Part shown: positions 7,902-15,438 of the stretch, piece by piece
Layout: the number at the start of each line of letters is the position of its first letter
Position numbering within the stretch: position 1 is the stretch's first letter
NCBI GenBank assembly: GCA_003599485.1
Contig: QZKM01000042.1
Location: 1 to 37,686 of the forward strand
Reading direction: 5' to 3'
DNA: 37,686 bases
DNA from: Gammaproteobacteria bacterium
GTDB lineage: Bacteria > Pseudomonadota > Gammaproteobacteria > SURF-13
The notes under the pieces: generated by a model
Database searches by the model: none
What the model saw: the letters and a program-made list of their open reading frames with translations, nothing else
Told to the model about the DNA's origin: nothing
Made by a program: the position numbers and the translations under genes

Positions 7902-8357
7902 ATGCAAAAGACGAGACAGGTGAGCAAGGCAAAATCCCAGACCAACCGGCTTGAACAAAAGCTCAAATCATTCGGGAAGAAATGGGAAAAGGTAATGGCG
8001 GCGAGTGTCACAAATGCCGTGACTCATATGAAGCTGGCTCAAGAACTCTATGACCTTGCTCTTAAAACCGAGGGTGCCGAGCTTAAAATCGTGGAGCACA
8101 GGCTGGACAAGCCAAAAGCCAAGCCGACGATCACTCGATACAAACTCACCAATCCCCGGGCTGCATTACATACAATGCTCCGGTTTTGCAATGTCTGGAT
8201 TCCGATGGGCCAATGGGTATGCCTGAACCGCGGGTGTCCCGCGTGGAATCCGCCGGGCGCACCCGCGGGTAAATTTTGTTTTCTCATCGGGTGCTTGATC
8301 AATATCTGCCCCACACCGGGTGCTGCTAAAACGCGATGTGTTTATCTTTGCATCTAA
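7902..8357 (+). CDS. Hypothetical protein with a basic helical N-terminus and a cysteine-rich tail
   Basis: A 151-residue protein of unknown function. The first 55 residues are lysine-rich and probably helical (QTNRLEQKLKSFGKKWEK). The last 56 residues contain eight cysteines (96, 107, 112, 126, 131, 136, 146, 150) within a hydrophobic, Pro/Gly-rich stretch. There is no signal peptide. The start is well supported by AAAAGGAG five to eight bases upstream. It follows the Tle1-like gene by 37 bases and probably shares its transcript. The change in composition between the two halves could mean a metal-binding or palmitoylation-like region, or a frameshifted C-terminus; the latter cannot be excluded because the neighbouring genes are frameshifted. 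Confidence 0.55.
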   Translation: MQKTRQVSKAKSQTNRLEQKLKSFGKKWEKVMAASVTNAVTHMKLAQELYDLALKTEGAELKIVEHRLDKPKAKPTITRYKLTNPRAALHTMLRFCNVWIPMGQWVCLNRGCPAWNPPGAPAGKFCFLIGCLINICPTPGAAKTRCVYLCI

Positions 8358-8501
8358 GTGTACAGGCCAGCCTGGTAACCCCATGCGGCGACAGCATTAA
8401 AGCTGCGCTCGCCCTCGCTGCTCTCTGCCGGCCGCCTGTGTGACCGTTATGCACCAGGGGGGCCATAATTTTCGCGGTTCGGCAGCCGTGGAGTTGTCTT
8501 T

Positions 8502-8996
8502 ATGAACATGAGCAGCCCGTTTGTTGTTGCAATAGTCGCTCTGGTTGGCGTGGCGCTGGGCGCGATAATCGGGCACTTTTCTGCGATAGAACAACAAGAG
8601 CAGAGCAAGCTGCTTGAGCTCCGCAGCAGCGCCTACCTTCTTTTCCTGCGTGGCCAGGCAGCATTGCAAGAGTCGAAGCAGCAAAGCAACCTTGAGAAGG
8701 CGGAAGAGCTTGAGTCGCAATACCGTCAGGCCGTCAAGGAAGCGCGGTTTCAAATCGGGATACTTGGCTCCGGGGACGAGGTAAACGCCCTTGCGGAATA
8801 CTTCCTGTTAAATCCCCCCGGCGTCATCTGTACTGCGACCTGGGCGGTAGATGTGGAGATTTACAAGGCCATGAGACGCGACCTGATCCCCAGAAAAAAG
8901 GAGGCGGAGGTAGACGATGCCCGGCTATACTATCTCCTCTGGGGGAATTGCCTGCCACCCCCGCTGGCGGGGCGTGACGCCAAGCTCCGCGAGTAG
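8502..8996 (+). CDS. Single-pass membrane protein with a coiled-coil domain, unknown function
   Basis: A 164-residue protein with one N-terminal membrane helix (about 8-27, SPFVVAIVALVGVALGAIIG), then a Gln/Glu/Leu-rich segment (about 30-85) that looks like a coiled coil, and a C-terminal part with a few aromatics and a final Pro-rich turn. This is the layout of an inner-membrane protein with a cytoplasmic or periplasmic helical domain. GTGGAG lies eight bases before the ATG at 8502; an ATG two codons later is also possible. I do not recognise a family. It is the last gene of the plus-strand accessory block and is convergent with the YvlD-like gene. The 144 bases before it contain nothing I can name. 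Confidence 0.6.
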   Translation: MNMSSPFVVAIVALVGVALGAIIGHFSAIEQQEQSKLLELRSSAYLLFLRGQAALQESKQQSNLEKAEELESQYRQAVKEARFQIGILGSGDEVNALAEYFLLNPPGVICTATWAVDVEIYKAMRRDLIPRKKEAEVDDARLYYLLWGNCLPPPLAGRDAKLRE

Positions 8997-9065
8997 TTTT
9001 TGTATGGCAGGAAAGCGGGCGAATAATTATCAGGCACGCCCTTCGAATGGCGAATAGTGCGTACG

Positions 9066-9449
9066 TCAGTAGCGCCGCTGCCGCGCAACGATGATCTCAA
9101 CCCGCCCGCGCGGGCCGATGAAGTACGACGCGAGCCAGCCGGTTATGCTCACGACAATCGCCCCGAACAGCGCCGCCCAGAAACCGGTGATGGTGAAGTT
9201 GTCAAACGCCCACGCCACCAGCCCCAGCATCGCCGCGTTGATTACCAGCAAAAACAATCCAAGCGTAAAAATGGCGGCAGGCAGCGTGAGGATAATCAGC
9301 ACCGGTCGCACCACTGCGTTGACAACGCCAAGCAACAACGCCGCCCCAAGCAACGTCCCCACGCCTGTCACTTGAATGCCCGGTACCAGCTCCGACGCCA
9401 GCCACAATCCAAGCGCGACAATCAGCAGACGTAATATGAACCCGGCCAT
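9066..9449 (-). CDS. YvlD/phage-holin-IV-like four-helix membrane protein
   Basis: A 127-residue integral membrane protein with four hydrophobic helices and the conserved pattern of the YvlD family (COG1950): N-terminal RLLIVALGLWLASELVPGI, then GVVNAVVRPVLIILTLPAAIFTLGLF, in which the NAxxRPxL and TLGLF motifs are typical. The family is annotated as phage-holin-like, but members are chromosomal and their function is not settled (membrane stress in Bacillus). It starts eight bases after the vsr stop, so it may be transcribed with vsr, although its function does not obviously connect with restriction-modification. Confidence 0.85.
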   Translation of the reverse strand: MAGFILRLLIVALGLWLASELVPGIQVTGVGTLLGAALLLGVVNAVVRPVLIILTLPAAIFTLGLFLLVINAAMLGLVAWAFDNFTITGFWAALFGAIVVSITGWLASYFIGPRGRVEIIVARQRRY

Positions 9450-9456
9450 GAGGTTA

Positions 9457-9897
9457 TCACTCTATTTGATTCAATTTAAGAAAGCGGGAAAGCTTCCTTG
9501 TGATCTTCCTTTTATCATTTAGGTCACACTCCCAAAGAATTAGCACACGCCAGCCAGAAGACCTAAGAGCTTCTTGATGCACAGCGTCTCGCTGGCGGTT
9601 TTTCTCAATCTTTGTTTGCCAGTAGGTACGATGAATTTTGGGTATTCTGGCCCCGCGTGGGCAGTTATGTCCATGCCAGAAGCAACCGTGGATAAAAAGT
9701 GCGAGCTTGCGCCCTATCCAGGTGATATCAGGTTTACCAGGGATGTCAGTTCGGTGAAGTCGGTATCCCCGCTGGTCTATGCTCTGTAAAAAGCGCCGAA
9801 TGGCAAGCTCGATCGAGGTGTCCTTGCCCTTCACACGCCGCATCGCAGCGCTTCGCTGCTCAGGGGTTAGATTGTCGGCCAAGGGATTCAGCTTCAA
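9457..9897 (-). CDS. vsr: Very short patch repair endonuclease Vsr
   Basis: A 146-residue endonuclease that nicks 5' of the T in T:G mismatches made by deamination of 5-methylcytosine, and so protects sites methylated by a partner cytosine methyltransferase. The LTPEQRSAAMRRVKGKDT start, PGKPDITWIGRKLALFIHGCFWHGH core and GWRVLILWECDL end are all typical. Catalytic residues correspond to D57, H70 and H75, with the same spacing as D51/H64/H69 of E. coli Vsr. The start is a TTG (9897-9895) that overlaps the stop of the preceding gene as TTGA, so translation is coupled to it. The protein looks intact although both genes upstream of it in the operon are damaged. Confidence 0.95.
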   Translation of the reverse strand: MKLNPLADNLTPEQRSAAMRRVKGKDTSIELAIRRFLQSIDQRGYRLHRTDIPGKPDITWIGRKLALFIHGCFWHGHNCPRGARIPKIHRTYWQTKIEKNRQRDAVHQEALRSSGWRVLILWECDLNDKRKITRKLSRFLKLNQIE

Positions 9898-10504
9898 CCA
9901 AAGTCAATGCGCAAGCTCGCGTCGGATTCATGGTTGAAGATGATCTCATTGTATTTCTCGGCAAGCTTCTCGATGGTGATCTTGCGTTGCTCGCCCTTGA
10001 GCAGGCTCATTTTATAGAGGTTGGCGGTCAAGAACCGCAAAGCATCCATGATCTCGACGCGATCATCAATGCCAAGGCTCTCGGCAGCCCCTTCGGCTGC
10101 TCCGATCGTAATTTTTTCGAGCTATCTACCTGTAATTCATGGTAGTGACGCAACAACTGAAGCAACCCCTGAAAGGCATAAGTTTGCCTGGCTGAATTTG
10201 CGAAACAAAACAGCGGTACAGGCTTTTCATATTGTTCAGTAATTCGTTTGTTTCGCCCAGTTAATGATTGATTTCCAGACCGTCCCTGCCCGGTATATGT
10301 CAATACATCCCCTTCAATTCGATCATGATAAGGATTATCTGCAATATTCTTATATTGGCCATTGAGTTTAGTCATTATGGCAATGTGTCTCACGTCCTTA
10401 TTTTTATCTACGGCGGGTCGAATTCCTCCTAGATTCTCAACGGAGAGCGACACACTGATTTGATCGTTGGTGTAGTTTTGGCCAACAACAAATTCAGTAA
10501 GCAT
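9894..10504 (-). pseudogene. SRA-like restriction-associated protein, frameshifted
   Basis: The ATG at 10504 overlaps the stop of the methyltransferase remnant (ATGCTTACTGA). The first 130 or so residues include FVVGQNYTNDQI, DVLTYTGQGRSGNQSL and NKRITEQYEKPVPLFCFA; this F-x-G-x-Y ... YTGxGxxG ... N-x-x-I pattern resembles the SRA/YDG-like N-terminal domain found in several restriction endonucleases. The frame is lost at an A6 run (10112-10117). Adding one A restores a continuous reading of 203 residues ending ...SLRIDFG, whose stop overlaps the TTG start of vsr. That perfect junction argues that the corrected frame is the original one. No HNH or PD-(D/E)XK nuclease motif is seen, so the cleavage part may be atypical, lost or absent. 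Position between methyltransferase and vsr supports a restriction role. Confidence 0.65.
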
Positions 10505-10904
10505 ATGAATGGATACTCTTGGGGAGGTCGGCAAGAGAAATATCTTGGCAAGGAAAAGATGCCCACGCCAACGGTGCATACGGCAGGTCTTGGCCTTTTA
10601 CATTGGTAATCGAGCCAAGGTGAAAATGGTTGGCGTTGTGGTTGGCAGAGTACACAGCAGCCTTTTTCGCGCAGATGTCGTTGGCCCAGACGGGCTTAAA
10701 GACATCTTTGAGACCCTCGGCGACCAGACCGCTTCCGGCGAAAAACTCCAAAAAAGCAGGTTGGGTGCTCTTGAGGCCAGCCCCTGGTTTCGTTGAGTAA
10801 ACTATCTCTCCCAAGCCCAATCTTGGCGTATAAGGCGTTTGATGACCAAGAGAGTACTCCATAGATTGAGATTCTATATATGATGTTGATCGAAGTGCAA
10901 TCAC
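10494..10904 (-). pseudogene. DNA (cytosine-5)-methyltransferase, truncated by internal deletion
   Basis: A 136-residue remnant of an enzyme that normally has 330 or more. It has the SAM-binding motif I (FLEFFAGSGLVAEGL), the following acidic region (VWANDICAKKAAVYSANH) and motif IV with the catalytic Pro-Cys (WASFPCQDISLA). Directly after SLA, where the family continues with G and the long motif VI-X region, the frame reads DLPKSIHSYAY and stops. Motifs VI, VIII, IX (with the target-recognition domain) and X are absent, so it cannot methylate DNA. The last 11 residues could be the original C-terminus joined by an in-frame deletion. The start is uncertain: ATG at 10904 or at 10862. A linked vsr indicates that the complete enzyme once made 5-methylcytosine. 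Confidence 0.82.
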
Positions 10905-11013
10905 TTATTTCAGTATCTCAGAAGAGTACCACCCCCAGCGCCTTGAACACCGGCTTGAGGTGGAGCTTCTGCTCGCGCAAGGTTTCGGCGGCGGGTCGGT
11001 GACGGGTATGTTT

Positions 11014-12840
11014 TCAGGCGTCATCGCGCGGGTGCGCGCGGATGACTTCAAGGAAATCTGCGCCGTAGGCGGCGAGTTTGCGTTCGCCGACGCCGGAGAT
11101 GTGCGCGAGCTGTTCCAGTGTCTGCGGGCGGCGGGCGACCATTTCGGCGAGGGTGGCGTCGTGGAACACGACGTAGGGCGGCACGCCTTGGGCCTTGGCG
11201 ATTTCCAAGCGACGGGCGCGTAACGCTTCCCATAGACGTTGGTCGGTTTCTTGGCTAAAGGCGCCGCGCGCTGCGCGGGTGGCTTTGGTTTTCTTGGTCT
11301 TTTCGGGCTTGGTTTCGCGGCGCAGCATGACGCGCTCCTCGCCGCGCAGCACGGGGCGGCAGGCGTCGGTGAGTTTCAGCGCGCCGTGGCCTTCGAGGTC
11401 TACGGCGAGCAGGCCGCGGGCGATGAGTTGGCGGAACACGCCGCGCCATTCTTGTTGACCCAGGTCCTTGCCGATGCCAAAGGTGCTCGACTTGTCATGT
11501 CCAAAGCGCTGGATGCGTTCGTCTTCTTTTCCCAGCAGCACGTCTATCAGATAGTTCACGCCGAAGCGTTGCCCGGTGCGGTGCACGCAGGACAGCGCCT
11601 TCTGCGCCGGCACACTGGCGTCCCAGGTTGCGGGGGGTTCCAGGCAGGTATCGCAGTTGCCGCAGGGCGCGGGCAACGGATCATCAAAGTAGGCGAGCAG
11701 CGCCTGACGGCGGCAGGTGGTGAGTTCGCATAATCCCAGCATGGCGTCGAGCTTGTGGCGTTCGACGCGCTTGTGCGCATCGCCGCTCTGCGAGCTTTCC
11801 AGCATCTGACGCAGGGTAATCACGTCTTGCAGGCCGTAAATCATCCACGCGTCGGCGGGCAGGCCGTCGCGCCCGGCGCGGCCGGTCTCCTGATAATAGG
11901 CCTCGATGCTCTTCGGCAGATTCAGGTGCGCGACGAAGCGCACGTTGGGTTTGTCTATGCCCATGCCGAAGGCGATGGTGGCGACGATGATGACGCCCTC
12001 CTCGTTGATGAAGCGCGCCTGGTTGCGCTCGCGCACCTCGGCGGAGAGTCCGGCATGGTAAGGCAGCGCGGCGAGGCCTTGAGCTTCGAGCCAGGCGGCG
12101 ATTTCATCCACGCGCTTGCGCGACAAACAATAGACGATGCCGGCGTCGCCCGCATGCTCCGCGCGGATAAAGCGCAGCAATTGTTCGCGCGCGCTGCCGT
12201 TTCCCTGGCTGATGCGGTAGCGGATGTTTGGGCGGTCGAAGCCGCTGATGAACACGCGCGCGTTTTCGAGCCCGAGGCGCGCGATGATCTCGCGCCGCGT
12301 GGGCTCGTCCGCCGTGGCGGTGAGCGCGATGCGCGGAACACCGGGGAAGCGCTGGTGCAGCACCGAGAGCTGGATATAGTCGGGGCGAAAATCATGGCCC
12401 CACTGCGAGACGCAGTGCGCTTCGTCTATGGCGAACAGCGCGAGTCCGGCGCGCGCCAGCAGGTCAAGGGTGCGTTCCAGCATCAGGCGTTCGGGCGCGA
12501 TGTAGAGCAGATCGAGTTCGCCGTTCAGCAGTTGCTGCTCGACCATGCCCGCCGCCGTGGCGTCGAGCGTGGAGTTGAGAAAGGCGGCGCGCACCCCGGC
12601 CTGCTTGAGCGCCGCCACCTGATCCTGCATCAGCGCAATCAGCGGCGAAATGACCAAACCCGTGCCGGGACGCGCGATGGACGGAATCTGGAAACACAGC
12701 GACTTGCCGCCGCCGGTGGGCATCAGCACCAGCGCATCATTGCCCGCCATCAGGGTATGGATGACCTCCTCCTGCGGCACGCGGTAGCGCTCGTAGCCGA
12801 ATACGCTGCGCAGAATGTGGAGGGGATCCATCACGGACAC
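11014..12840 (-). CDS. recQ: ATP-dependent DNA helicase RecQ
   Basis: A 608-residue 3'-to-5' superfamily 2 DNA helicase acting in recombination repair and restart of stalled forks. Walker A is [11 protein letters not shown] (41-50), the DEAH box is at 139-142 within the aromatic-rich loop [19 protein letters not shown], and motif VI is [10 protein letters not shown]. The RQC zinc site is present (C...CGNCDTC, roughly residues 378-403), followed by the winged-helix region and a C-terminal HRDC domain ([28 protein letters not shown] and [12 protein letters not shown]). Length and order are those of E. coli RecQ. The next gene on this strand begins 110 bases downstream; that gap contains a short open stretch in the recQ frame, which I do not interpret. 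Confidence 0.97.
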   Translation of the reverse strand: MSVMDPLHILRSVFGYERYRVPQEEVIHTLMAGNDALVLMPTGGGKSLCFQIPSIARPGTGLVISPLIALMQDQVAALKQAGVRAAFLNSTLDATAAGMVEQQLLNGELDLLYIAPERLMLERTLDLLARAGLALFAIDEAHCVSQWGHDFRPDYIQLSVLHQRFPGVPRIALTATADEPTRREIIARLGLENARVFISGFDRPNIRYRISQGNGSAREQLLRFIRAEHAGDAGIVYCLSRKRVDEIAAWLEAQGLAALPYHAGLSAEVRERNQARFINEEGVIIVATIAFGMGIDKPNVRFVAHLNLPKSIEAYYQETGRAGRDGLPADAWMIYGLQDVITLRQMLESSQSGDAHKRVERHKLDAMLGLCELTTCRRQALLAYFDDPLPAPCGNCDTCLEPPATWDASVPAQKALSCVHRTGQRFGVNYLIDVLLGKEDERIQRFGHDKSSTFGIGKDLGQQEWRGVFRQLIARGLLAVDLEGHGALKLTDACRPVLRGEERVMLRRETKPEKTKKTKATRAARGAFSQETDQRLWEALRARRLEIAKAQGVPPYVVFHDATLAEMVARRPQTLEQLAHISGVGERKLAAYGADFLEVIRAHPRDDA

Positions 12841-12860
12841 CCGTCCAGCGGGCGCAGGGT

Positions 12861-13631
12861 TTACCAGCGCAGCCAGGCGTACAGGCCCGCCGCGAGCACA
12901 GAGATTCCCGCGAGCAGGACTTTCCAGCGGTTTTTCACCAACTGCTTGACGGCGAAAAAGTGGTTAGGCTCCACCTTCACTTCCAGTTCCGGCCAGGAGT
13001 ACACGCGCGTCTCCTCGCCAGCGGGCGTTTTCATCTTCAAGGTGACATCCAGCGCCAACGCGCGCTTGCCGCCCTTCAGGGGCAGCACCTCCCATGCCCA
13101 CTGTAAGCGGGAGCGCCCGGCCAGAGCCTGCTCCACGGGGGTGAGCGGGGTGACGCGGAATCCGTCGCCGGTAAGCGCGGGCGCGAGCTGCGCGCCGATC
13201 TTCAAGGTGGTGACGTTGCTCGGGGCGGCGTGATTGAGCGCGCGCATGATGGGCGCGATGATGTCATGGCTGATGCCGAGTTCCAGGCGCTTCGCCTCCC
13301 CGGCAATGAGGCCGCGCGGCGCGACGGCGCGCAGATTGCGCATGCCGAGCCGCTCCACCTGTTCGCGCATCACCAGGGTCAAGTCCTGCGCCTGTTCGGC
13401 GAGATTGCCCTCTGCCGCCGCGAACAGCGGGATGACCGCCTTGAGCGGCGCGGTATGGTACAGCTCGCCGGAGTAGCCCGGCTCGCCGTCCTGCAATTCG
13501 CGGCGCTGCCGGTCAACCGGGCTTTCCTCGGTGATGCTCTTGACCATCAGACCTTTCATCACCACCAGGTAGAATATGATGTCGGCGAAGATGAACAGAA
13601 TGATGAAGACGACAAAATCCTTGATTTCCAT
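12861..13631 (-). CDS. Membrane protein of unknown function, anchored at both ends
   Basis: A 256-residue protein (from the ATG at 13631) with one helix at the N-terminus (about 6-26, [19 protein letters not shown]) and one at the extreme C-terminus (about 237-255, preceded by basic KNRWK). The middle, about 200 residues, is soluble and of mixed structure. The frame extends upstream to 13763, but that part has no membrane-protein character and would overlap the divergent promoter, so I prefer 13631, which has GAGGA upstream at a rather long distance. I do not recognise a family. It stands 20 bases upstream of recQ on the same strand and is divergent from the respiratory locus. Confidence 0.6.
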   Translation of the reverse strand: MEIKDFVVFIILFIFADIIFYLVVMKGLMVKSITEESPVDRQRRELQDGEPGYSGELYHTAPLKAVIPLFAAAEGNLAEQAQDLTLVMREQVERLGMRNLRAVAPRGLIAGEAKRLELGISHDIIAPIMRALNHAAPSNVTTLKIGAQLAPALTGDGFRVTPLTPVEQALAGRSRLQWAWEVLPLKGGKRALALDVTLKMKTPAGEETRVYSWPELEVKVEPNHFFAVKQLVKNRWKVLLAGISVLAAGLYAWLRW

Positions 13632-13740
13632 AAAGTTAACCGGTTCCTCCCCGGCCCGCCCCCGCTCCGTTACGCATGGCCTGACATAGATGAAAAGTGC
13701 GCTTGCATCGGGCGGAAATTTCGTGCCATAATTCGAATAA

Positions 13741-13746
13741 TATAAT
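13741..13746 (+). promoter_or_regulatory. Candidate -10 box for the first respiratory operon
   Basis: A perfect TATAAT lies in an AT-rich island (13728-13752) in the divergent gap before the 47-residue gene and the c4-type cytochrome. No good -35 is seen at the usual distance, so an activator may be needed. An ATTCGAAT palindrome sits directly upstream at 13731-13738. A transcript would have a leader of about 34 bases. Confidence 0.4.
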
Positions 13747-13786
13747 TTTTCATCCTGACACAAAAGCGCTTTGAGGGAGGTGTAGC

Positions 13787-13930
13787 TTGTTCGATCTATC
13801 GGTGAATTTGGCCAAAGAGTCCGTTGAGTATAGCAGCGGCGATGTGCTGACCCTGTACGGCATCATCATTGCCGTGGTGCTTGCCATCGCCATCGTCGGC
13901 TATAAAACGGCGACTAAAAAGAAATTCTAA
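13787..13930 (+). CDS. 47-residue single-helix membrane protein at the head of the respiratory locus
   Basis: An open frame from TTG 13787 to TAA 13930 encodes a small protein with an amphipathic start (FDLSVNLAKESVEYSSGD), one membrane helix (about 21-38, LTLYGIIIAVVLAIAIVG) and a basic end (YKTATKKKF). GGGAGG six bases before the TTG is a very strong Shine-Dalgarno, which supports a real gene despite the rare start codon. The shape is that of the small CcoQ/CcoS-like subunits of cbb3 oxidases, but no specific motif proves that. It is 22 bases upstream of the c4-type cytochrome gene. Confidence 0.62.
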   Translation: MFDLSVNLAKESVEYSSGDVLTLYGIIIAVVLAIAIVGYKTATKKKF

Positions 13931-13952
13931 AAAATACGAGGAGAGTTTCACT

Positions 13953-14780
13953 ATGCGTCGGTTTTTAACAGCACTATTAGCGGCCGCCGCGCTCGGCGCC
14001 TTCGGCGTGGTCTGGTCCGAAGAACAGGCGGCGGAGCCAGCCCCGGCCGCAGAGGCCGCGGCGCCTGCAGCTACGCCCATGCCCATGGAGGCGCTCACGC
14101 TGGCGGGTAACGCCGAGGCCGGCGCAAAGATTTTCGCCGAAGGCAAGGGCGAGGCGCCACCCTGCATGTCCTGTCACGGCGAAAAGGGTCTCGGCGATGA
14201 CAACATGGGCACGCCGCGTCTGGCGGGGCAGGGTTTTGTCTACCTCAGAAAGCAGTTATACGAGTTCGCCGCCGACCGCCGCACCGACACCACCATGGGC
14301 GTGATGAACGGCATCGCCAGGGCGCTGTCCGACCAGGACAAGGCCGACATCTCGGCCTATGAAGCCAGCATCCGCGAGGATGTGCTGGCCTCCGCTTCCA
14401 ACCTGGAGGAAATCAAGGCCGCGGGCGCGGTGCCGGTGGGCGAGAAGCACCTCGGCAAGGGTATCGTGCTGTACGGCATTCCGGAGCGCAACGTGCCAGC
14501 ATGCACCAGCTGTCACCAATACAACGGACGCGGCGCGTTGCCGGTCTACCCCAGCATCGGCGGCCAGCGCTACGTGTATCTCGTCAATCAGTTGAAAATG
14601 TGGCGTGACGGCAGCCGCGCCAACGATCCGCTGGCGCAGATGCGCGCCGTGGCGGGCAAGCTGAGCGATGAGGACATCTACAACGTGGCCGCGTATCTGA
14701 CCAGCGCGCCGCCCATCTCCATCGGTAATTCGCGTCAGCCGCACCAGCCGGAGCCGGCAGCGGCGGGCGTCGCGCACTGA
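13953..14780 (+). CDS. Dihaem cytochrome c4-type protein
   Basis: A 275-residue exported protein. Residues 1-22 form a signal peptide or uncleaved anchor (MRRFLTALLAAAALGAFGVV), followed by an Ala/Pro/Glu-rich linker (24-45). Two class I cytochrome c domains follow, with haem sites CMSCH (71-75) and CTSCH (184-188). The surrounding patterns (GAKIFAEGKGEAPPCMSCHGEKGLGDD; PRLAGQGFVYLRKQLYEFAADRR; YPSIGGQRYVYLVNQLKMWRDGSRANDPLAQM) match cytochrome c4, a periplasmic electron donor to terminal oxidases, especially cbb3. The ATG at 13953 is preferred over earlier in-frame positions because GAGGAGAG precedes it and the leader begins there. A strong terminator follows. Likely role: electron carrier from the bc1 complex to the oxidase encoded downstream. 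Confidence 0.9.
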   Translation: MRRFLTALLAAAALGAFGVVWSEEQAAEPAPAAEAAAPAATPMPMEALTLAGNAEAGAKIFAEGKGEAPPCMSCHGEKGLGDDNMGTPRLAGQGFVYLRKQLYEFAADRRTDTTMGVMNGIARALSDQDKADISAYEASIREDVLASASNLEEIKAAGAVPVGEKHLGKGIVLYGIPERNVPACTSCHQYNGRGALPVYPSIGGQRYVYLVNQLKMWRDGSRANDPLAQMRAVAGKLSDEDIYNVAAYLTSAPPISIGNSRQPHQPEPAAAGVAH

Positions 14781-14808
14781 CGAACTGTTTGTTGTAAAGG
14801 CGGTCTCA

Positions 14809-14839
14809 TAAAGGGCGGGTCATCCGCCCTTTATTTTTT
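14809..14839 (+). terminator. Rho-independent terminator after the c4-type cytochrome gene
   Basis: A 10-bp perfect stem (TAAAGGGCGG, 14809-14818, pairing with CCGCCCTTTA, 14824-14833) with a five-base loop is followed directly by six T residues. This is a textbook intrinsic terminator, 28 bases after the stop codon at 14780. Confidence 0.92.
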
Positions 14840-14859
14840 ACCCCGCCGTAATCCGCGCA

Positions 14860-15438
14860 ATGAGCAAAAAATCACTTAAGCCGGGCGAGAAAATCCTGTT
14901 CGCCGTGTTCGGCGCGTTCTTCGTGCTGGCCTTGATAGGATTTGTGGCGCTGGAGGCGGTGCGCAGTCAGATGGACGAGCCCATGTTCACTTCGCGCACC
15001 TCGTTCACTCTCTCCGCCGAAGGGCGGCGCGGCTCGGAATTGTTCCGCAAAAACAACTGCACCGCCTGCCATCGCGCCATGCGCAACGGCACCAACCACG
15101 GCATCATCCTGGACGGCGCCGGCTCGCGCCGCAGCCAGGCGTGGCTGGAGGCGTTTCTCAAAAACCCCGAGGCCAGCTACGCGGGCGTGACCATAGATCA
15201 CGGCCTGCCGCCCAAGGAGGCGGCTTACGTGGCGCAGTTACCTGCACAGGATTTGCGCGACATCGCCACGTTTCTCTCCGAACTGAAGGCCGAGCAAGGC
15301 TCCGCCATGGCGCAAAAACCGCCTGAGGGCAGTGAAGGGCTGGCCAGGCGCCTGGCCCACGCCTGGGCGCCGCAGGCCTGGAAGGACAAGTACCCGGAGC
15401 GGCAGACGCCGCAGGAACAGGCGCCGCCGCATGAGTGA
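14860..15438 (+). CDS. Membrane-anchored mono-haem cytochrome c
   Basis: A 192-residue protein with one N-terminal membrane helix (about 12-33) after a basic KKSLKPGEK, so it is anchored with its haem domain in the periplasm. The single haem site is CTACH (67-71) inside GSELFRKNNCTACHRA, and the domain ends with the helix DLRDIATFLSELKAEQ. The layout (one anchor plus one haem c) is that of NorC or CcoO-like subunits. The Gly-Glu-Lys before the helix and the general plan are shared with the cytochrome at 21768-22256, suggesting paralogy. No clear Shine-Dalgarno is seen. The stop overlaps the start of the next gene by eight bases, so the two are coupled. It is probably the electron-entry partner of the four-helix protein that follows. 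Confidence 0.85.
   Translation: MSKKSLKPGEKILFAVFGAFFVLALIGFVALEAVRSQMDEPMFTSRTSFTLSAEGRRGSELFRKNNCTACHRAMRNGTNHGIILDGAGSRRSQAWLEAFLKNPEASYAGVTIDHGLPPKEAAYVAQLPAQDLRDIATFLSELKAEQGSAMAQKPPEGSEGLARRLAHAWAPQAWKDKYPERQTPQEQAPPHE

Noticed and set aside
10905-11013. Short coding remnant downstream of recQ (reads ETLREQKLHLKPVF in the recQ frame)
   Set aside because: It looks protein-like but is too short and unrecognised; it could be chance.
11755-13233. 492-codon open frame on the plus strand
   Set aside because: It is antisense to recQ and the adjoining membrane-protein gene. High GC makes long shadow frames common; no motif or ribosome-binding site supports it.
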